A stretch of DNA of 16,960 nt from Spirochaetota bacterium. GTDB lineage: Bacteria; Spirochaetota; UBA4802; UB4802. A program made the translations under genes and the position numbers. The stretch is taken from contig JAKPOE010000420.1 in assembly GCA_029548025.1 (NCBI GenBank), forward strand, positions 1 to 16,960. The letters run 5' to 3'. Of this stretch, positions 1 through 8,388 are shown piece after piece. The notes beneath the pieces were generated by a model. It saw nothing but the letters and a program-made list of their open reading frames with translations. It was not told the DNA's origin and searched no databases. The number at the start of each line of letters is the position of its first letter. The stretch's first letter is position 1.

Positions 1-950
1 ATATTATGTTGTATATATGGTTTTTCTTTTTCTAATTCGTTGGGATCAACAATAAATCGTTGCTGCAAAGCTGGAAATATTGTTCCAAATACAAAATATA
101 CGGGTAATAGTGTTATTAACAATATAATGGGCATTTTGAAACTTCTGATGATGATATTAGCAAAGAGAAGTATAGCTGCAACAACAGATATAACCATACA
201 TATGTCATACGCTAATAGTTTTGCGTGAACATCGGCGTATCCTGCACCAAAAAATTTTGTACGGTTGTTAAATAAAAGATCATAAGCCAGTAACCGGTAA
301 CCAGAGGCAATAATTATAACTATCAAACCAAATAAAATTGACAGATGAGCCCTGGCAAACCTGGAAAATTCCAGCTTACCATTTTGTGAAAAAATGCCAT
401 TATTAAGTATATGGAAAAAAAATGAAAAAATAGTAATGAATGATAATGAAACCAGTACCCAGCGAAATATAAATTTATAAAAAGGAAGGGAAAATACAAA
501 AAAACCAATATCCATGTTAAATAAAGGCTCTTTGGGGAAATCGGTGAAAGCAACCTCATTTTTAAACATTAAATATTCTTTCCAGTAAGTTGAAGCCCAC
601 AATCCCATAAAAAAGCCCAGAACAACAACCCCAACAATAAGTATAACAAAAAGCAAATTGCGTGTTGTTCCAAAACCCGGAATCTTGATTTTATCAAGGA
701 TGTTTTTGGTAAATATTCTCCCCTTACCGCCCAGCACTCGTATCAAAATAAAATTAAGAATAAACAGTGCAATAAATATGCCCCAGAAAATTGTTTGAAC
801 ATTAAATTTTGACAAGAATAAAATCCAGAATATATCTAAATGATTATAAATAGAAAACCATCGGTAATCTATATAAAATTTACCAATTGAATAAACCAGA
901 ATATATCCTGTGATAAAAATGGTTAATGCAATCAAAAGTTTACGATTCAT
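1..950 (-). CDS. UPF0182 family integral membrane protein (partial, C-terminal part outside window)
   Basis: The reading frame is open from an ATG at 950 to the window edge, giving about 316 residues with no stop. The family usually has about 900, so only the N-terminal third is present. Hydrophobic segments lie near residues 5-20, 45-72, 97-117, 150-180, 203-220 and 250-290. Between them are family-typical stretches: DIGFFVFSLPFY, a polar FARAHLS segment, a GAGYADVHAKL segment, and near the edge QQRFIVDPNELEKEKPYI. These match what I remember of UPF0182 (COG1615); its function is unknown. An AGGTGA Shine-Dalgarno sits just upstream. ATG codons occur at 953 and 950, and the second has the better spacing. 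It starts about 19 bases after the MFS transporter stop, so the two are probably cotranscribed. Confidence 0.85.
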   Translation of the reverse strand, partial: MNRKLLIALTIFITGYILVYSIGKFYIDYRWFSIYNHLDIFWILFLSKFNVQTIFWGIFIALFILNFILIRVLGGKGRIFTKNILDKIKIPGFGTTRNLLFVILIVGVVVLGFFMGLWASTYWKEYLMFKNEVAFTDFPKEPLFNMDIGFFVFSLPFYKFIFRWVLVSLSFITIFSFFFHILNNGIFSQNGKLEFSRFARAHLSILFGLIVIIIASGYRLLAYDLLFNNRTKFFGAGYADVHAKLLAYDICMVISVVAAILLFANIIIRSFKMPIILLITLLPVYFVFGTIFPALQQRFIVDPNELEKEKPYIQHN

Positions 951-969
951 CATATCACCTTACTAATTT

Positions 970-2301
970 TTACTTCATCTTTTCAGCTTTTTCTTTCAAA
1001 ATTGCATTGAGGCGCGCTTCATCTTCGGGGAATGTTTTAACCATAACTAAAAGTAATAATCCACATAAAAGCCAGAAAAGATTTGCTATGTTAAATGCCA
1101 TTAAACGGCCAAACATTACAATGAGTGCACTTATAACAACAGGTCCAAAACCCTTACCCAGATCATCTGTGAGATTAAATAGTGAAAAAATAGAACCCCG
1201 TGTCTCTGGAGTATTAACATTCAACAATATTGCACGGACATTGGGACCGGTGATAGTTACCATAAATCCGGTAATAAAGCCATAAATTAATGGCAAGGTT
1301 GGATCTGGCTCAGGTATGATAACCTGAGGAGTGTAGTTAAGAAGCAATGCCATTGGAATAATGCCAATAAGCGTTGAGATGCCGCACAGCATTGGAAGAT
1401 ATTTGGGTTTGATATTATACAACCAATTACCAATAAATCCTCCAATAAATCCCCCTAATATTGCTGCAGCACCTACTGTCATTACAATAAGTGTAGCTAT
1501 CTGAACCGAGTAACCCTTATCCTGTGAGTAGAAATCATTGAGAAAAATAAAGAAAACACCCCATGGTACAGTTCCAGGTATCCCCTGGAGAAATACCAGA
1601 ATATTTGTTTTTATTTTAAATAGCGATTTATATTCATGCCAGTTAATTTTGCCTGTGTAAACCTTCCCTTCTTCAATAAGTTCTTTTAAACTTTCTTCAG
1701 TTTTTCCACGCTGAGGTTCTTTAAAAAGCAATAAAAATATGAAAGCTAAAATAAAATTTGGAATTGCAACAACAATAAAAGGTAGGCGCCAGCCATATAC
1801 CGGCCCTATAAAACCAGCCATAAGTTGCCCTATAGCAATACCAAGCCCTTGAGCCAATCCAATCCATGCAGAAGCAGCAGCCCTGTTTTCATGTGAAAAA
1901 TAATCTCCAATAATTGAAAATGTTAAGGGAAGTGCACCACCAATGCCAATACCGGTTAAGGCTCTAAGCCAGAATAACTGATCATAGTTTTGGGCAAAAC
2001 CGGTTAAGAAACATGGGATTTCTCCAATTATGATAACAAATAAAAATAAATTTCGCCGTGATATCTTATCTGTTAAATAGCCTATTGCTAATGTTATTAA
2101 TCCTCCCAGAATCCAGAATACAAATGAAATGCGGCCGCCCAGCATGACATCGCGTTGCACATCATTAAAGCCAAAATCATGTGCAATCTGTGTTAAATTG
2201 GGAGCCATTAAATTTTGATCGGCAAACAAAAAAAGATTCATCAATGCAATTAAGATAACAGCAAACAACTCTTTTTTAGCAAACCCGTTTTTTTGGTTCA
2301 T
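970..2301 (-). CDS. MFS transporter, spinster-like
   Basis: This is a 443-residue protein with about 12 hydrophobic segments, the usual major facilitator size. The loop-2 signature (G74-YLTDKISRR) follows the second/third segments, and a glycine-rich segment (LRALTGIGIGGALPLTFSIIGDYF) matches the 4th-5th helix region of spinster-like transporters. A longer charged central loop lies near residues 195-230. The N-terminal FADQNLMAPNLTQIA segment resembles a group of uncharacterised bacterial MFS proteins. The substrate cannot be told from sequence. A GGAGG ribosome site lies about 11 bases upstream of the ATG. The gene is followed closely by the UPF0182 gene on the same strand. It should act in the cytoplasmic membrane as a secondary carrier. 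Confidence 0.85.
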   Translation of the reverse strand: MNQKNGFAKKELFAVILIALMNLFLFADQNLMAPNLTQIAHDFGFNDVQRDVMLGGRISFVFWILGGLITLAIGYLTDKISRRNLFLFVIIIGEIPCFLTGFAQNYDQLFWLRALTGIGIGGALPLTFSIIGDYFSHENRAAASAWIGLAQGLGIAIGQLMAGFIGPVYGWRLPFIVVAIPNFILAFIFLLLFKEPQRGKTEESLKELIEEGKVYTGKINWHEYKSLFKIKTNILVFLQGIPGTVPWGVFFIFLNDFYSQDKGYSVQIATLIVMTVGAAAILGGFIGGFIGNWLYNIKPKYLPMLCGISTLIGIIPMALLLNYTPQVIIPEPDPTLPLIYGFITGFMVTITGPNVRAILLNVNTPETRGSIFSLFNLTDDLGKGFGPVVISALIVMFGRLMAFNIANLFWLLCGLLLLVMVKTFPEDEARLNAILKEKAEKMK

Positions 2302-2429
2302 ATATCAAATATCCTCCAAAAATATAAACTTAACAACAATGTCATTCCGGGCAATTAACAAAATGCATTTTACCTATCATATTACCATAACGAAATCAAG
2401 AATTTTTTCAAATTTTTTCAACATTCTTT

Positions 2430-3105
2430 TTACATGGCCTGTTGTGATTTTAGCACCAATAATATTCCTTCTTTGCTGCTGTCAAAATAATTGCAATCAT
2501 TGCGCAAACAATAATAAACAGTATATACACAAACAAGTGCATCAATTAAGTCTTCATATTTTTTAATTCTTTCCCCTTGGCATGCTCGATAGTTACTGGA
2601 AATATAATCATGCAGTCAATTAATGTACTTATAGCATTAAATAAAAATAGTAAATTTTTACGACGTACCTGAATACTAACATTGGATTTGTATTGTAAAA
2701 CTTTCATATCATTAAAACAAACCAAAATTGTTGCATGAGAATATACCTCATAAATATTATTTTTTTTAAAATCATAATTAAGCTTGTTGAGTTCATTATA
2801 TAATAACTCAGGAAAAAATGTTGGATAACGTCTTCTGTTTACTGCATGCATTCCCAGTTTATATCTTGAAAACAATTTTAAAAAATTATTTTCATGCTCA
2901 CGATGTCCGGTATAATTTTTTATTATCAACGGTGCATCTATTCCAATTGTTGAATCTAATAATTGTTATAAAGAGCTATCGCACAAATAATGTTATTTAA
3001 GCTTTTAGTATAGACATATTGAACTATATTTAAACTGTCATTACAAACCACCACAACAGTTGGATATTTTCCACTCCATGATGGATCAATGTCAATATAT
3101 TACAT
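2430..3105 (-). pseudogene. Decayed DUF429 family gene
   Basis: Three pieces in three frames read as one DUF429 protein. Piece 1 (from 3105 to about 2960) has IDIDPSWSGKYPTVVVV, the nuclease-like N-terminal strand. Piece 2 (about 2955 to 2560) has STIGIDAPLII, then a GHREHE segment and RRRYPTFFPELLY with IYEVYSHATILV. Piece 3 (about 2555 to 2430) has YEDLIDALVCVYTVYY, the family C-terminal helix. Lesions are a TAA as second codon after the ATG at 3105, a frameshift near 2955-2965, and another near 2555-2575 next to an A6 run. No convincing Shine-Dalgarno precedes it. Three independent lesions favour true decay over sequencing error. The family's function is uncertain, although an RNase H-like fold has been proposed. 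The longest intact piece (127 codons) should not be read as a gene in its own right. Confidence 0.75.
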
Positions 3106-3122
3106 AGTTGTATATCACTATT

Positions 3123-3167
3123 TAAAAAAAATAAAGGGGCATTCTTTGTTTATGCCCCTTTGTTTTT
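3123..3167 (-). terminator. Intrinsic terminator of the acyl-CoA ligase gene (possibly bidirectional)
   Basis: A perfect 10-bp stem (AAAGGGGCAT at 3133-3142 with ATGCCCCTTT at 3152-3161) has a 9-base loop. On the minus strand it is followed by a T-rich run. It lies about 35 bases after the ligase stop codon. A T-run on the plus side as well means it could work in both directions. It separates the ligase from the DUF429 remnant. Confidence 0.85.
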
Positions 3168-3199
3168 TAAACAAATTGCATTAAATAAATCAAACTAAC

Positions 3200-4870
3200 T
3201 TATTTTTTCTCCATTTTTTCTAATTCCATTTTACGCAGTTCTTTTCGCAATATCTTTCCAACATTGCTTTTTGGCAGGTCATTGATAAATTCAACCATTT
3301 TAGGAACTTTATAAGCCGCCAATTTTGTTTTGCAATAATCTATGACTTCCTGCTCGGTCATTGTTTCACCAGGCTTAAGTACAACAAATGCCTTAACTGT
3401 TTCCCCACGATATTTGTCCGGCACTCCAATTGCACACGCTTCCAGAATCTTTGGATGTTCAAAAAGAACTTCATCAATGTCACGCGGGTAAATATTGTAT
3501 CCACCTGCAATGATCATATCTTTCTTTCTATCAACAATATAGAAATATCCATTTTCATCCACTTTAGCAATATCACCGGTATAGAGCCATCCATCACGTA
3601 ATGCCTTTGCAGTTTCATCAGGCATCTTGTAATATCCGCTCATTACCTGTGGTCCACGAACACATAATTCACCTTCCTCTCCAATCTTCATCTCTTTTGT
3701 CCCCTCATCCAGATCAACTATCTTACAATCAGTATCAGGAATTGGCAAACCAATGGAACCCGGAATTGTCTTTCCACCATAAGGATTGATTGTTACAACA
3801 GGAGTTGTTTCGGATAAGCCGTATCCTTCGCATATAGGTGCACCTGTTTTTGCTTCAAACTCTCTAATAACATCAACTGGCAACGGAGCGGCACCTGAAA
3901 AACAACCTTTGATAGTTGAAATATCGGATTCTTTAATCTTTGGATGGTTTAAAAGCCCAACATAGAACGTTGGAACAGCAGGCATAAAATCAACTTTATG
4001 TTTTATTAATGCGTCTAAAACTGCTCCTGCCTCAGGACGTGGTATTAAAACCTGAGTCCATCCATAAAATGCACTAATATTCATAACCGTTGTCATGCCA
4101 AATGAGTGGAAATATGGCAACACCCCAATACTGGTCAATTCACCACGTTTAAATTCAGGAAACCATGCCTTTATTTGCTGTACATTCGATGAAAGGTTTT
4201 TATGTGAAAGCATTGCACCCTTACTAACAGCAGTTGTACCACCCGTATACTGCAAAGTTGCCAGATCATTAAATTTAGCCATATTTCCTGGATCTTTATC
4301 AGGATACTTTTTTAAAAGATCTGTCCATTCATATACCTCTGGCGTTGGAGGAATATTTTTATGATTGGCTTTGGCAACAATTGGTAAAAGCTGTTTTTTA
4401 GGAAATCCCAAATGGTCACGGATATGAGCTACAATAATCTTTTTCACCTGTGTTTTAGGTCGTAATGCAATCATACGGGGACCTAACAGATCAAGGGTAA
4501 TGAGCACTGTTGATTCTGAGTTATTCAACTGGTGTTCCAATTCATGATCCGTATATAGCGGATTATTCATAACCACTACTGCTCCTATCTTCCATGCTGC
4601 ATATGAACCAATGACTATCTGCGGCATGTTTGGCATGAGCATTGCCACTTTATCTCCCGGTTTAACACCAAAATCAATCAATGCATTGGCAATTTTATTA
4701 ACCATTGACTGCATCTTTTTAAAACTAATTTTTGCATCCAGAAAGATCATTGCATTTTTACTGGGGAAATCTTTTGCAGATCTTTCAAAACCATGCACAA
4801 CAGTTATCTCATCATATTTGATGGTATGCGGGACACCTGGTGCATAAGATTTCAACCAAATCTTTTCCAT
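3200..4870 (-). CDS. Long-chain fatty acid--CoA ligase (AMP-forming)
   Basis: This 556-residue protein has the full ANL adenylating-enzyme motif set: P-loop-like YTGGTTAVSKGAMLSH (about 208-223), GYGLSETTP (349-357), YTGD (430-433), DRKKDMIIAGGYNIYPRDI (447-465) and the C-terminal PKSNVGKILRKELR with the catalytic Lys near 539. The order and spacing match FadD-type acyl-CoA synthetases, which activate fatty acids with ATP and CoA in the cytoplasm or at the membrane. Chain length is an inference. I chose the ATG at 4870 because AGGAGG lies 8 bases upstream; the in-frame ATG seven codons earlier places that site inside the gene and has none of its own. It is transcribed alone, ends at a strong terminator, and is divergent from the DUF2889 gene. 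Confidence 0.93.
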   Translation of the reverse strand: MEKIWLKSYAPGVPHTIKYDEITVVHGFERSAKDFPSKNAMIFLDAKISFKKMQSMVNKIANALIDFGVKPGDKVAMLMPNMPQIVIGSYAAWKIGAVVVMNNPLYTDHELEHQLNNSESTVLITLDLLGPRMIALRPKTQVKKIIVAHIRDHLGFPKKQLLPIVAKANHKNIPPTPEVYEWTDLLKKYPDKDPGNMAKFNDLATLQYTGGTTAVSKGAMLSHKNLSSNVQQIKAWFPEFKRGELTSIGVLPYFHSFGMTTVMNISAFYGWTQVLIPRPEAGAVLDALIKHKVDFMPAVPTFYVGLLNHPKIKESDISTIKGCFSGAAPLPVDVIREFEAKTGAPICEGYGLSETTPVVTINPYGGKTIPGSIGLPIPDTDCKIVDLDEGTKEMKIGEEGELCVRGPQVMSGYYKMPDETAKALRDGWLYTGDIAKVDENGYFYIVDRKKDMIIAGGYNIYPRDIDEVLFEHPKILEACAIGVPDKYRGETVKAFVVLKPGETMTEQEVIDYCKTKLAAYKVPKMVEFINDLPKSNVGKILRKELRKMELEKMEKK

Positions 4871-5261
4871 TATACAAACCTCCTGTGTCATTTTGTAAAT
4901 TATAATTATTAAGAATACATTTACTGGTAAAAATGATGGACAATGAAATACAACATATATAACACCATATTAAAAATTATTACCATACATTGTCAACCAA
5001 TTATTTATATATAACATTTTTATTCTTTTATTGATATATAACTACAAAACATATCTATATATATATGATAATTTATATAGAAAAAGTAACATATATCTTC
5101 CAATATACTTTAAATCTGTTTATCACATTATAGCTGTAATTATGTTTTCTGTATTGAGTTCATCAATGGACATTATACAATAACTCTCCACGGAATTTTA
5201 ATTGAAAAATTATATGGTTTTCATTACATAGTAGCAAGCTTATTATAAGGAGAAAGTTACT
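4871..5261. other. AT-rich divergent intergenic region
   Basis: About 390 bases without a credible gene separate two divergent genes. The sequence is very AT-rich, with a long TA-rich tract around 5030-5100. It holds the ribosome sites of both genes and a promoter-like pair for the rightward gene. I see no perfect long operator, RNA gene or repeat. Confidence 0.7.
5154..5181 (+). promoter_or_regulatory. Sigma-70-like promoter candidate for the DUF2889 gene
   Basis: TTGAGT (5154-5159) and TACAAT (5176-5181) are separated by 16 bases. They lie about 80 bases upstream of the start codon. Such pairs arise often by chance in AT-rich DNA, so support is modest. Confidence 0.4.
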
Positions 5262-5804
5262 ATGGAAAGAAAAAAAATTTTTTCTAGAACCATCGATATA
5301 GTTAGTTATCAGGATGGACCTGATTCAGTTATTATTAAAGGTGAAATCAAAGACACGCGCCTGTGTCAAAATTATCTGGTAACTGGAGAAAAACAAAACC
5401 CGGGCATACTGCACAATATGATCATTGCAATGCGTGTTAGCGGCAGTAACCTGGTAATAAGTGATATACAGGTAACAATGAAACAATATCCACGCGAAGA
5501 ATGTGCAGACGCAAATTATAATATTCAAAAATTAAACGGGATTTCTATAACAAAGGGTTTTACAAAAGCTGTAAAAGATGCTATTGGCGGTACAAAAGGT
5601 TGTTCGCATGTAACAAATTGTATTCTTGCTATGGGGCCTGCCGCTGTTCAGAGTTACTGGGCTATGAAAGCTCAACAACCGGTTTCAAAAGAATTTGATA
5701 GTGGCGGCTCAATGTCTCAATATTTGATAGACACCTGTCATGTATGGCGGAAAGATGGCCCTATGGTAAAAAATTTAGCTGAGATAGTCAATAAATTAAA
5801 ATAA
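5262..5804 (+). CDS. DUF2889 domain protein
   Basis: This is a 180-residue soluble protein with no signal peptide. It matches the DUF2889 pattern as I remember it: an N-terminal SRTIDIVSYQDGPDSVIIKGEIKD region, a G-rich turn followed by ILHNMIIAMRV near residue 50, a cysteine-containing segment around 82, then GISITKGFTKAV and GGTKGCSHVTNCILAMGP (about 110-127). The histidine/cysteine-rich GCSHV segment suggests a metal or ligand site, but the biochemical role is unknown. AAGGAGA lies about 10 bases before the ATG, so the start is firm. It is divergent from the fatty acyl-CoA ligase and convergent with thiL, with only 8 bases between the stop codons, so it is probably monocistronic. Confidence 0.8.
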   Translation: MERKKIFSRTIDIVSYQDGPDSVIIKGEIKDTRLCQNYLVTGEKQNPGILHNMIIAMRVSGSNLVISDIQVTMKQYPREECADANYNIQKLNGISITKGFTKAVKDAIGGTKGCSHVTNCILAMGPAAVQSYWAMKAQQPVSKEFDSGGSMSQYLIDTCHVWRKDGPMVKNLAEIVNKLK

Positions 5805-5812
5805 TATTTTAG

Positions 5813-6817
5813 TTATGCAAAGTGGTCCCATCCGCCTGGTTTAATATTAATCAGTGAGCCATCTCTCTTTTTCATTACATACTTTTTATCATGTGTTATT
5901 ATTCCTATTTTATAGATTGCTCTATTAAATGTATTATAAAAATTTTTTTCTAATTGCAACGAAATCTTTTCATCAACAGTGCAAACCAGTACATAATCTT
6001 CGCCGCCCGACAATGCATAGTCAATAGCGTTTAATGCATTATCATCGCAGTACTGTTGCAACTGGGGTGAAATTGGTATGGATTTTTCATCTACTATAAA
6101 TCCCACGTTACTTTCCTCCGCAATGTGCATAAGATCAGAGCTTAATCCATCGCTTACATCTATACAGGAATGGACTGCACCTGTATTACTTAAAAACAAA
6201 CCCTCTTCAACATGAGGTCGTGGTAATGTATGCGCATGGAGCAACTTTTTTTCATAGTCATGCTGTGGTTTTTTATTTTGTAAAATAAAATCCAATCCCG
6301 CCCTGCTATCACCCAGAAAGCCTGTACAATAGATAGCATCACCAGCTTTTGCGGTATTACGATATAATATGCTATTTTTTTTTGCAACTCCTGTAACTGC
6401 AACATTAATGATTAAATCAGTTTTTGAAGATGTTGTGTCCCCACCCAGTATATTGACACTATACAGTTGAGCTAATTGTTTCATCCCCCTGTATAGTTCA
6501 TCCAGATACGCAAGCGGTGTTTCTATTGGGATTCCTATGCTTACAAAGGCATGCTGAGGTTTAGCTCCCATAGCTGCAATATCACTCAGGTTAACCGCCA
6601 GCGATTTGTAGCCCAGCTGGTAACCCGCAATGGTTTCTTTTATAAAGTGAATTCTTTCCACAAGCAAATCAGTGGTAAGCACTATACATTCATCGTGACT
6701 CACAGTAAATACGGCTGCATCGTCACCTATAGCGCGCAATACATTTCTATCATCATAAATGGTGTCGGGGGTTATCCGCTTAATAAAACCAAATTCACCG
6801 ATATCATTCAGTTTCAT
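5813..6817 (-). CDS. thiL: Thiamine-monophosphate kinase
   Basis: ThiL phosphorylates thiamine monophosphate with ATP to make thiamine diphosphate, the last step of the pathway. The 334-residue protein is of normal length and has the family's Mg/ATP motifs in order: IGDDAAVF (30-37), LTTDLLVERIHF (47-58), GYKSLAVNLSDIAAMGAKP (69-87), GGDTTSSK (125-132), DVSDGLSSDL (220-229) and SGGEDYVLV. The start overlaps the end of thiE by 14 bases, which suggests translational coupling. AAGGA lies about 10 bases upstream of the ATG. It is the last gene of the thiC-thiM-thiE-thiL operon and converges on the DUF2889 gene with almost no spacer. I see no terminator hairpin between them. Confidence 0.95.
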   Translation of the reverse strand: MKLNDIGEFGFIKRITPDTIYDDRNVLRAIGDDAAVFTVSHDECIVLTTDLLVERIHFIKETIAGYQLGYKSLAVNLSDIAAMGAKPQHAFVSIGIPIETPLAYLDELYRGMKQLAQLYSVNILGGDTTSSKTDLIINVAVTGVAKKNSILYRNTAKAGDAIYCTGFLGDSRAGLDFILQNKKPQHDYEKKLLHAHTLPRPHVEEGLFLSNTGAVHSCIDVSDGLSSDLMHIAEESNVGFIVDEKSIPISPQLQQYCDDNALNAIDYALSGGEDYVLVCTVDEKISLQLEKNFYNTFNRAIYKIGIITHDKKYVMKKRDGSLINIKPGGWDHFA

Positions 6818-7454
6818 GATTTGATTTCCTTAACTTTTTTATGATTGCTGCAAGATTGGCTGCTGCCTGGCAGGGATTATCCGCACAAACAATGGCTGAA
6901 ACAACAGCTAAACAGTCAGCTCCATGGAGTAAAACATCTTCAGCATTGTGAAGATTTATACCGCCAATGGCAACAACGGGTATCGTTACAGCATCTTTTA
7001 TTTCCTGCAATCCTTCCAATCCTAACGGCGCTGCGGTATCAGTTTTAGTTGGGGTGGCAAACACAGGGCTTGCACCTATATAATCAGCTCCACCTTTTTG
7101 TGCTTCAATTGCCTCATTAATTGTAGAAACCGTTATGCCAATGATCATTTTATGAGGAAGCAATTTTCGAGCATTTGTCAATGGCATGTCATCCTGCCCT
7201 AAATGGATACCATCAGCATCTACTGCCAGCGCCACATCTATACGATCATTAATTATTAAAGGAACATTATATCTGATAGTAATATTTTTAACGGTTTTTG
7301 CCAGTGCAACAAAATGTTTTGTAGCAATATTTTTTTCCCGCAACTGTACGCAATCCACTCCTCCCCGTATAGCTTCTTCAACAAGTATTTCAATAGGCTT
7401 TTTTGCCAATCCTCTGTCGGTCACTAAATATAATGAAGATGTAAAACGTTTCAT
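6804..7454 (-). CDS. thiE: Thiamine-phosphate synthase
   Basis: ThiE joins hydroxymethylpyrimidine diphosphate to thiazole phosphate, giving thiamine phosphate. Family motifs of the TIM barrel are present: LYLVTDR (8-14), VQLREK (36-41), LIINDRIDVALAVDADGIHLGQDD (66-89), IIGITVST (104-111), ADYIGASPVFATPTK (123-137) and VVAIGGI (160-166). I chose the ATG at 7454 because GAGGT lies 7 bases upstream and the protein then begins just before the conserved LYLVTDR strand. The in-frame ATG at 7490 would extend into the end of thiM and has no clear ribosome site. The product is 216 residues, normal for the family. It follows thiM by about 16 bases and overlaps thiL. Confidence 0.94.
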   Translation of the reverse strand: MKRFTSSLYLVTDRGLAKKPIEILVEEAIRGGVDCVQLREKNIATKHFVALAKTVKNITIRYNVPLIINDRIDVALAVDADGIHLGQDDMPLTNARKLLPHKMIIGITVSTINEAIEAQKGGADYIGASPVFATPTKTDTAAPLGLEGLQEIKDAVTIPVVAIGGINLHNAEDVLLHGADCLAVVSAIVCADNPCQAAANLAAIIKKLRKSNHETE

Positions 7455-7470
7455 TGTAATTACCTCATAC

Positions 7471-8271
7471 TTATATAGCAAATTTTGCATATTGCTCCAA
7501 CTCTACAGGAGTTATTGCATACAGTTTATCCAGTAAAGCAATCATAAAGCTGCCCGGCGTCATTGCTTCTTTTGCTGCCAGTTCACCAGCAATACCAAAA
7601 TACGCCAGTGCCGATGCAGCCGATTTTAAATGGTCACTTTCAACTGCACAAAATGTTCCAATCAATGCTGTCGCGGCACAGCCCGTTCCTGTTACATAAC
7701 GCATCATTGAATGGCCATTGCTTACTTTTATTGCTGCATTTCCATCAGTGACAACATCAGTAACTCCTGTTACTGCAACAACTGCGTTGTAGCGTAACGA
7801 TAGTTCCACTGCAACATCAGTTGCTTCATCAACTCCATGTTGTGAATCAACACCTTTTGTTTGTGAGCTACTATCGGTCAAAGCTAAAATCTCAGAAGCA
7901 TTACCACGAATAACAGAAATTTTAGCTGCGCGTAAAATCCTCAATGCAGCTGTAGTTCGGAATTTTGTTGCACCTGCTCCAACGGGGTCAAGAATGATTG
8001 GGATTCCCTTTTTATTTGCTTCGCTGGCAGCAATAATCATAGAACGAATCCATTCTTCTTCAAGGGTGCCAATATTAATAACAAGAGCATCTGCAATACC
8101 AACCATATCACGTACCTCATTATAGGCATGTGCCATAACCGGGGAAGCGCCACAAGCTAACAGGGCATTTGCAGTATAATTCATAACCACATAATTGGTA
8201 ATATTATGAATGAGTGGTTTTTGTGCTCTGATTTTTTTTAAGGTTTCTCCGGCATATTCATGTAGATTCAT
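7471..8271 (-). CDS. thiM: Hydroxyethylthiazole kinase
   Basis: ThiM phosphorylates 4-methyl-5-(2-hydroxyethyl)thiazole, a salvage reaction that supplies the thiazole half to ThiE. At 266 residues it is full length. Diagnostic segments are IHNITNYVVMNYTANALLACGASPVM (21-46), ILDPVGAGATKFR (93-105) and VTGTGCAATAL (193-203), where C198 corresponds to the conserved active-site cysteine of the family. GGAG precedes the ATG by about 8 bases. The gene starts 114 bases after the thiC stop, and that spacer is filled with repeated motifs. thiE follows closely, so the thi genes are probably one transcript. Confidence 0.94.
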   Translation of the reverse strand: MNLHEYAGETLKKIRAQKPLIHNITNYVVMNYTANALLACGASPVMAHAYNEVRDMVGIADALVINIGTLEEEWIRSMIIAASEANKKGIPIILDPVGAGATKFRTTAALRILRAAKISVIRGNASEILALTDSSSQTKGVDSQHGVDEATDVAVELSLRYNAVVAVTGVTDVVTDGNAAIKVSNGHSMMRYVTGTGCAATALIGTFCAVESDHLKSAASALAYFGIAGELAAKEAMTPGSFMIALLDKLYAITPVELEQYAKFAI

Positions 8272-8308
8272 TGTGTTACTCCAAAAAAATAGTATAGTAC
8301 TGTTAGCA

Positions 8309-8388
8309 ACTGAAGAATCTATGCTTTACCATAACGACAGATTCTTCACTTCGTTCAGAATGACATGCTGCACTAAGATTCTTCACTA
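8309..8388. repeat. Interspersed repeat element between thiC and thiM (AGATTCTTCA family)
   Basis: AGATTCTTCACT occurs twice as a direct repeat (8339-8350 and 8376-8387), and AGATTCTTCA once inverted (8311-8320). The inverted pair can form a 9-bp stem with an 18-base loop. TTCAGAATGACA follows the middle copy. On the minus strand this reads as the TGTCATTCTGAACGAAGTG... type of intergenic repeat that I recall from many environmental bacterial genomes. The third copy covers the thiC stop codon. Element boundaries are uncertain. Confidence 0.6.

Noticed and set aside
323..559. A 78-codon hydrophobic open frame on the minus strand.
   Set aside because: It is an off-frame shadow. The true frame through this stretch encodes the UPF0182 protein and is open from 950 to the window edge.
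2339..2566. A 75-codon plus-strand frame with cysteine-rich and hydrophobic parts.
   Set aside because: It is opposite the C-terminal part of the DUF429 remnant and has no ribosome site or family pattern.
2546..2929. A 127-codon open frame taken as a stand-alone gene.
   Set aside because: It is the middle piece of a DUF429 gene whose two ends continue in other frames.
5030..5100. TA-rich tract as a possible replication origin or curved-DNA site.
   Set aside because: No DnaA-box cluster or iteron set was seen; it fits an ordinary AT-rich promoter region.
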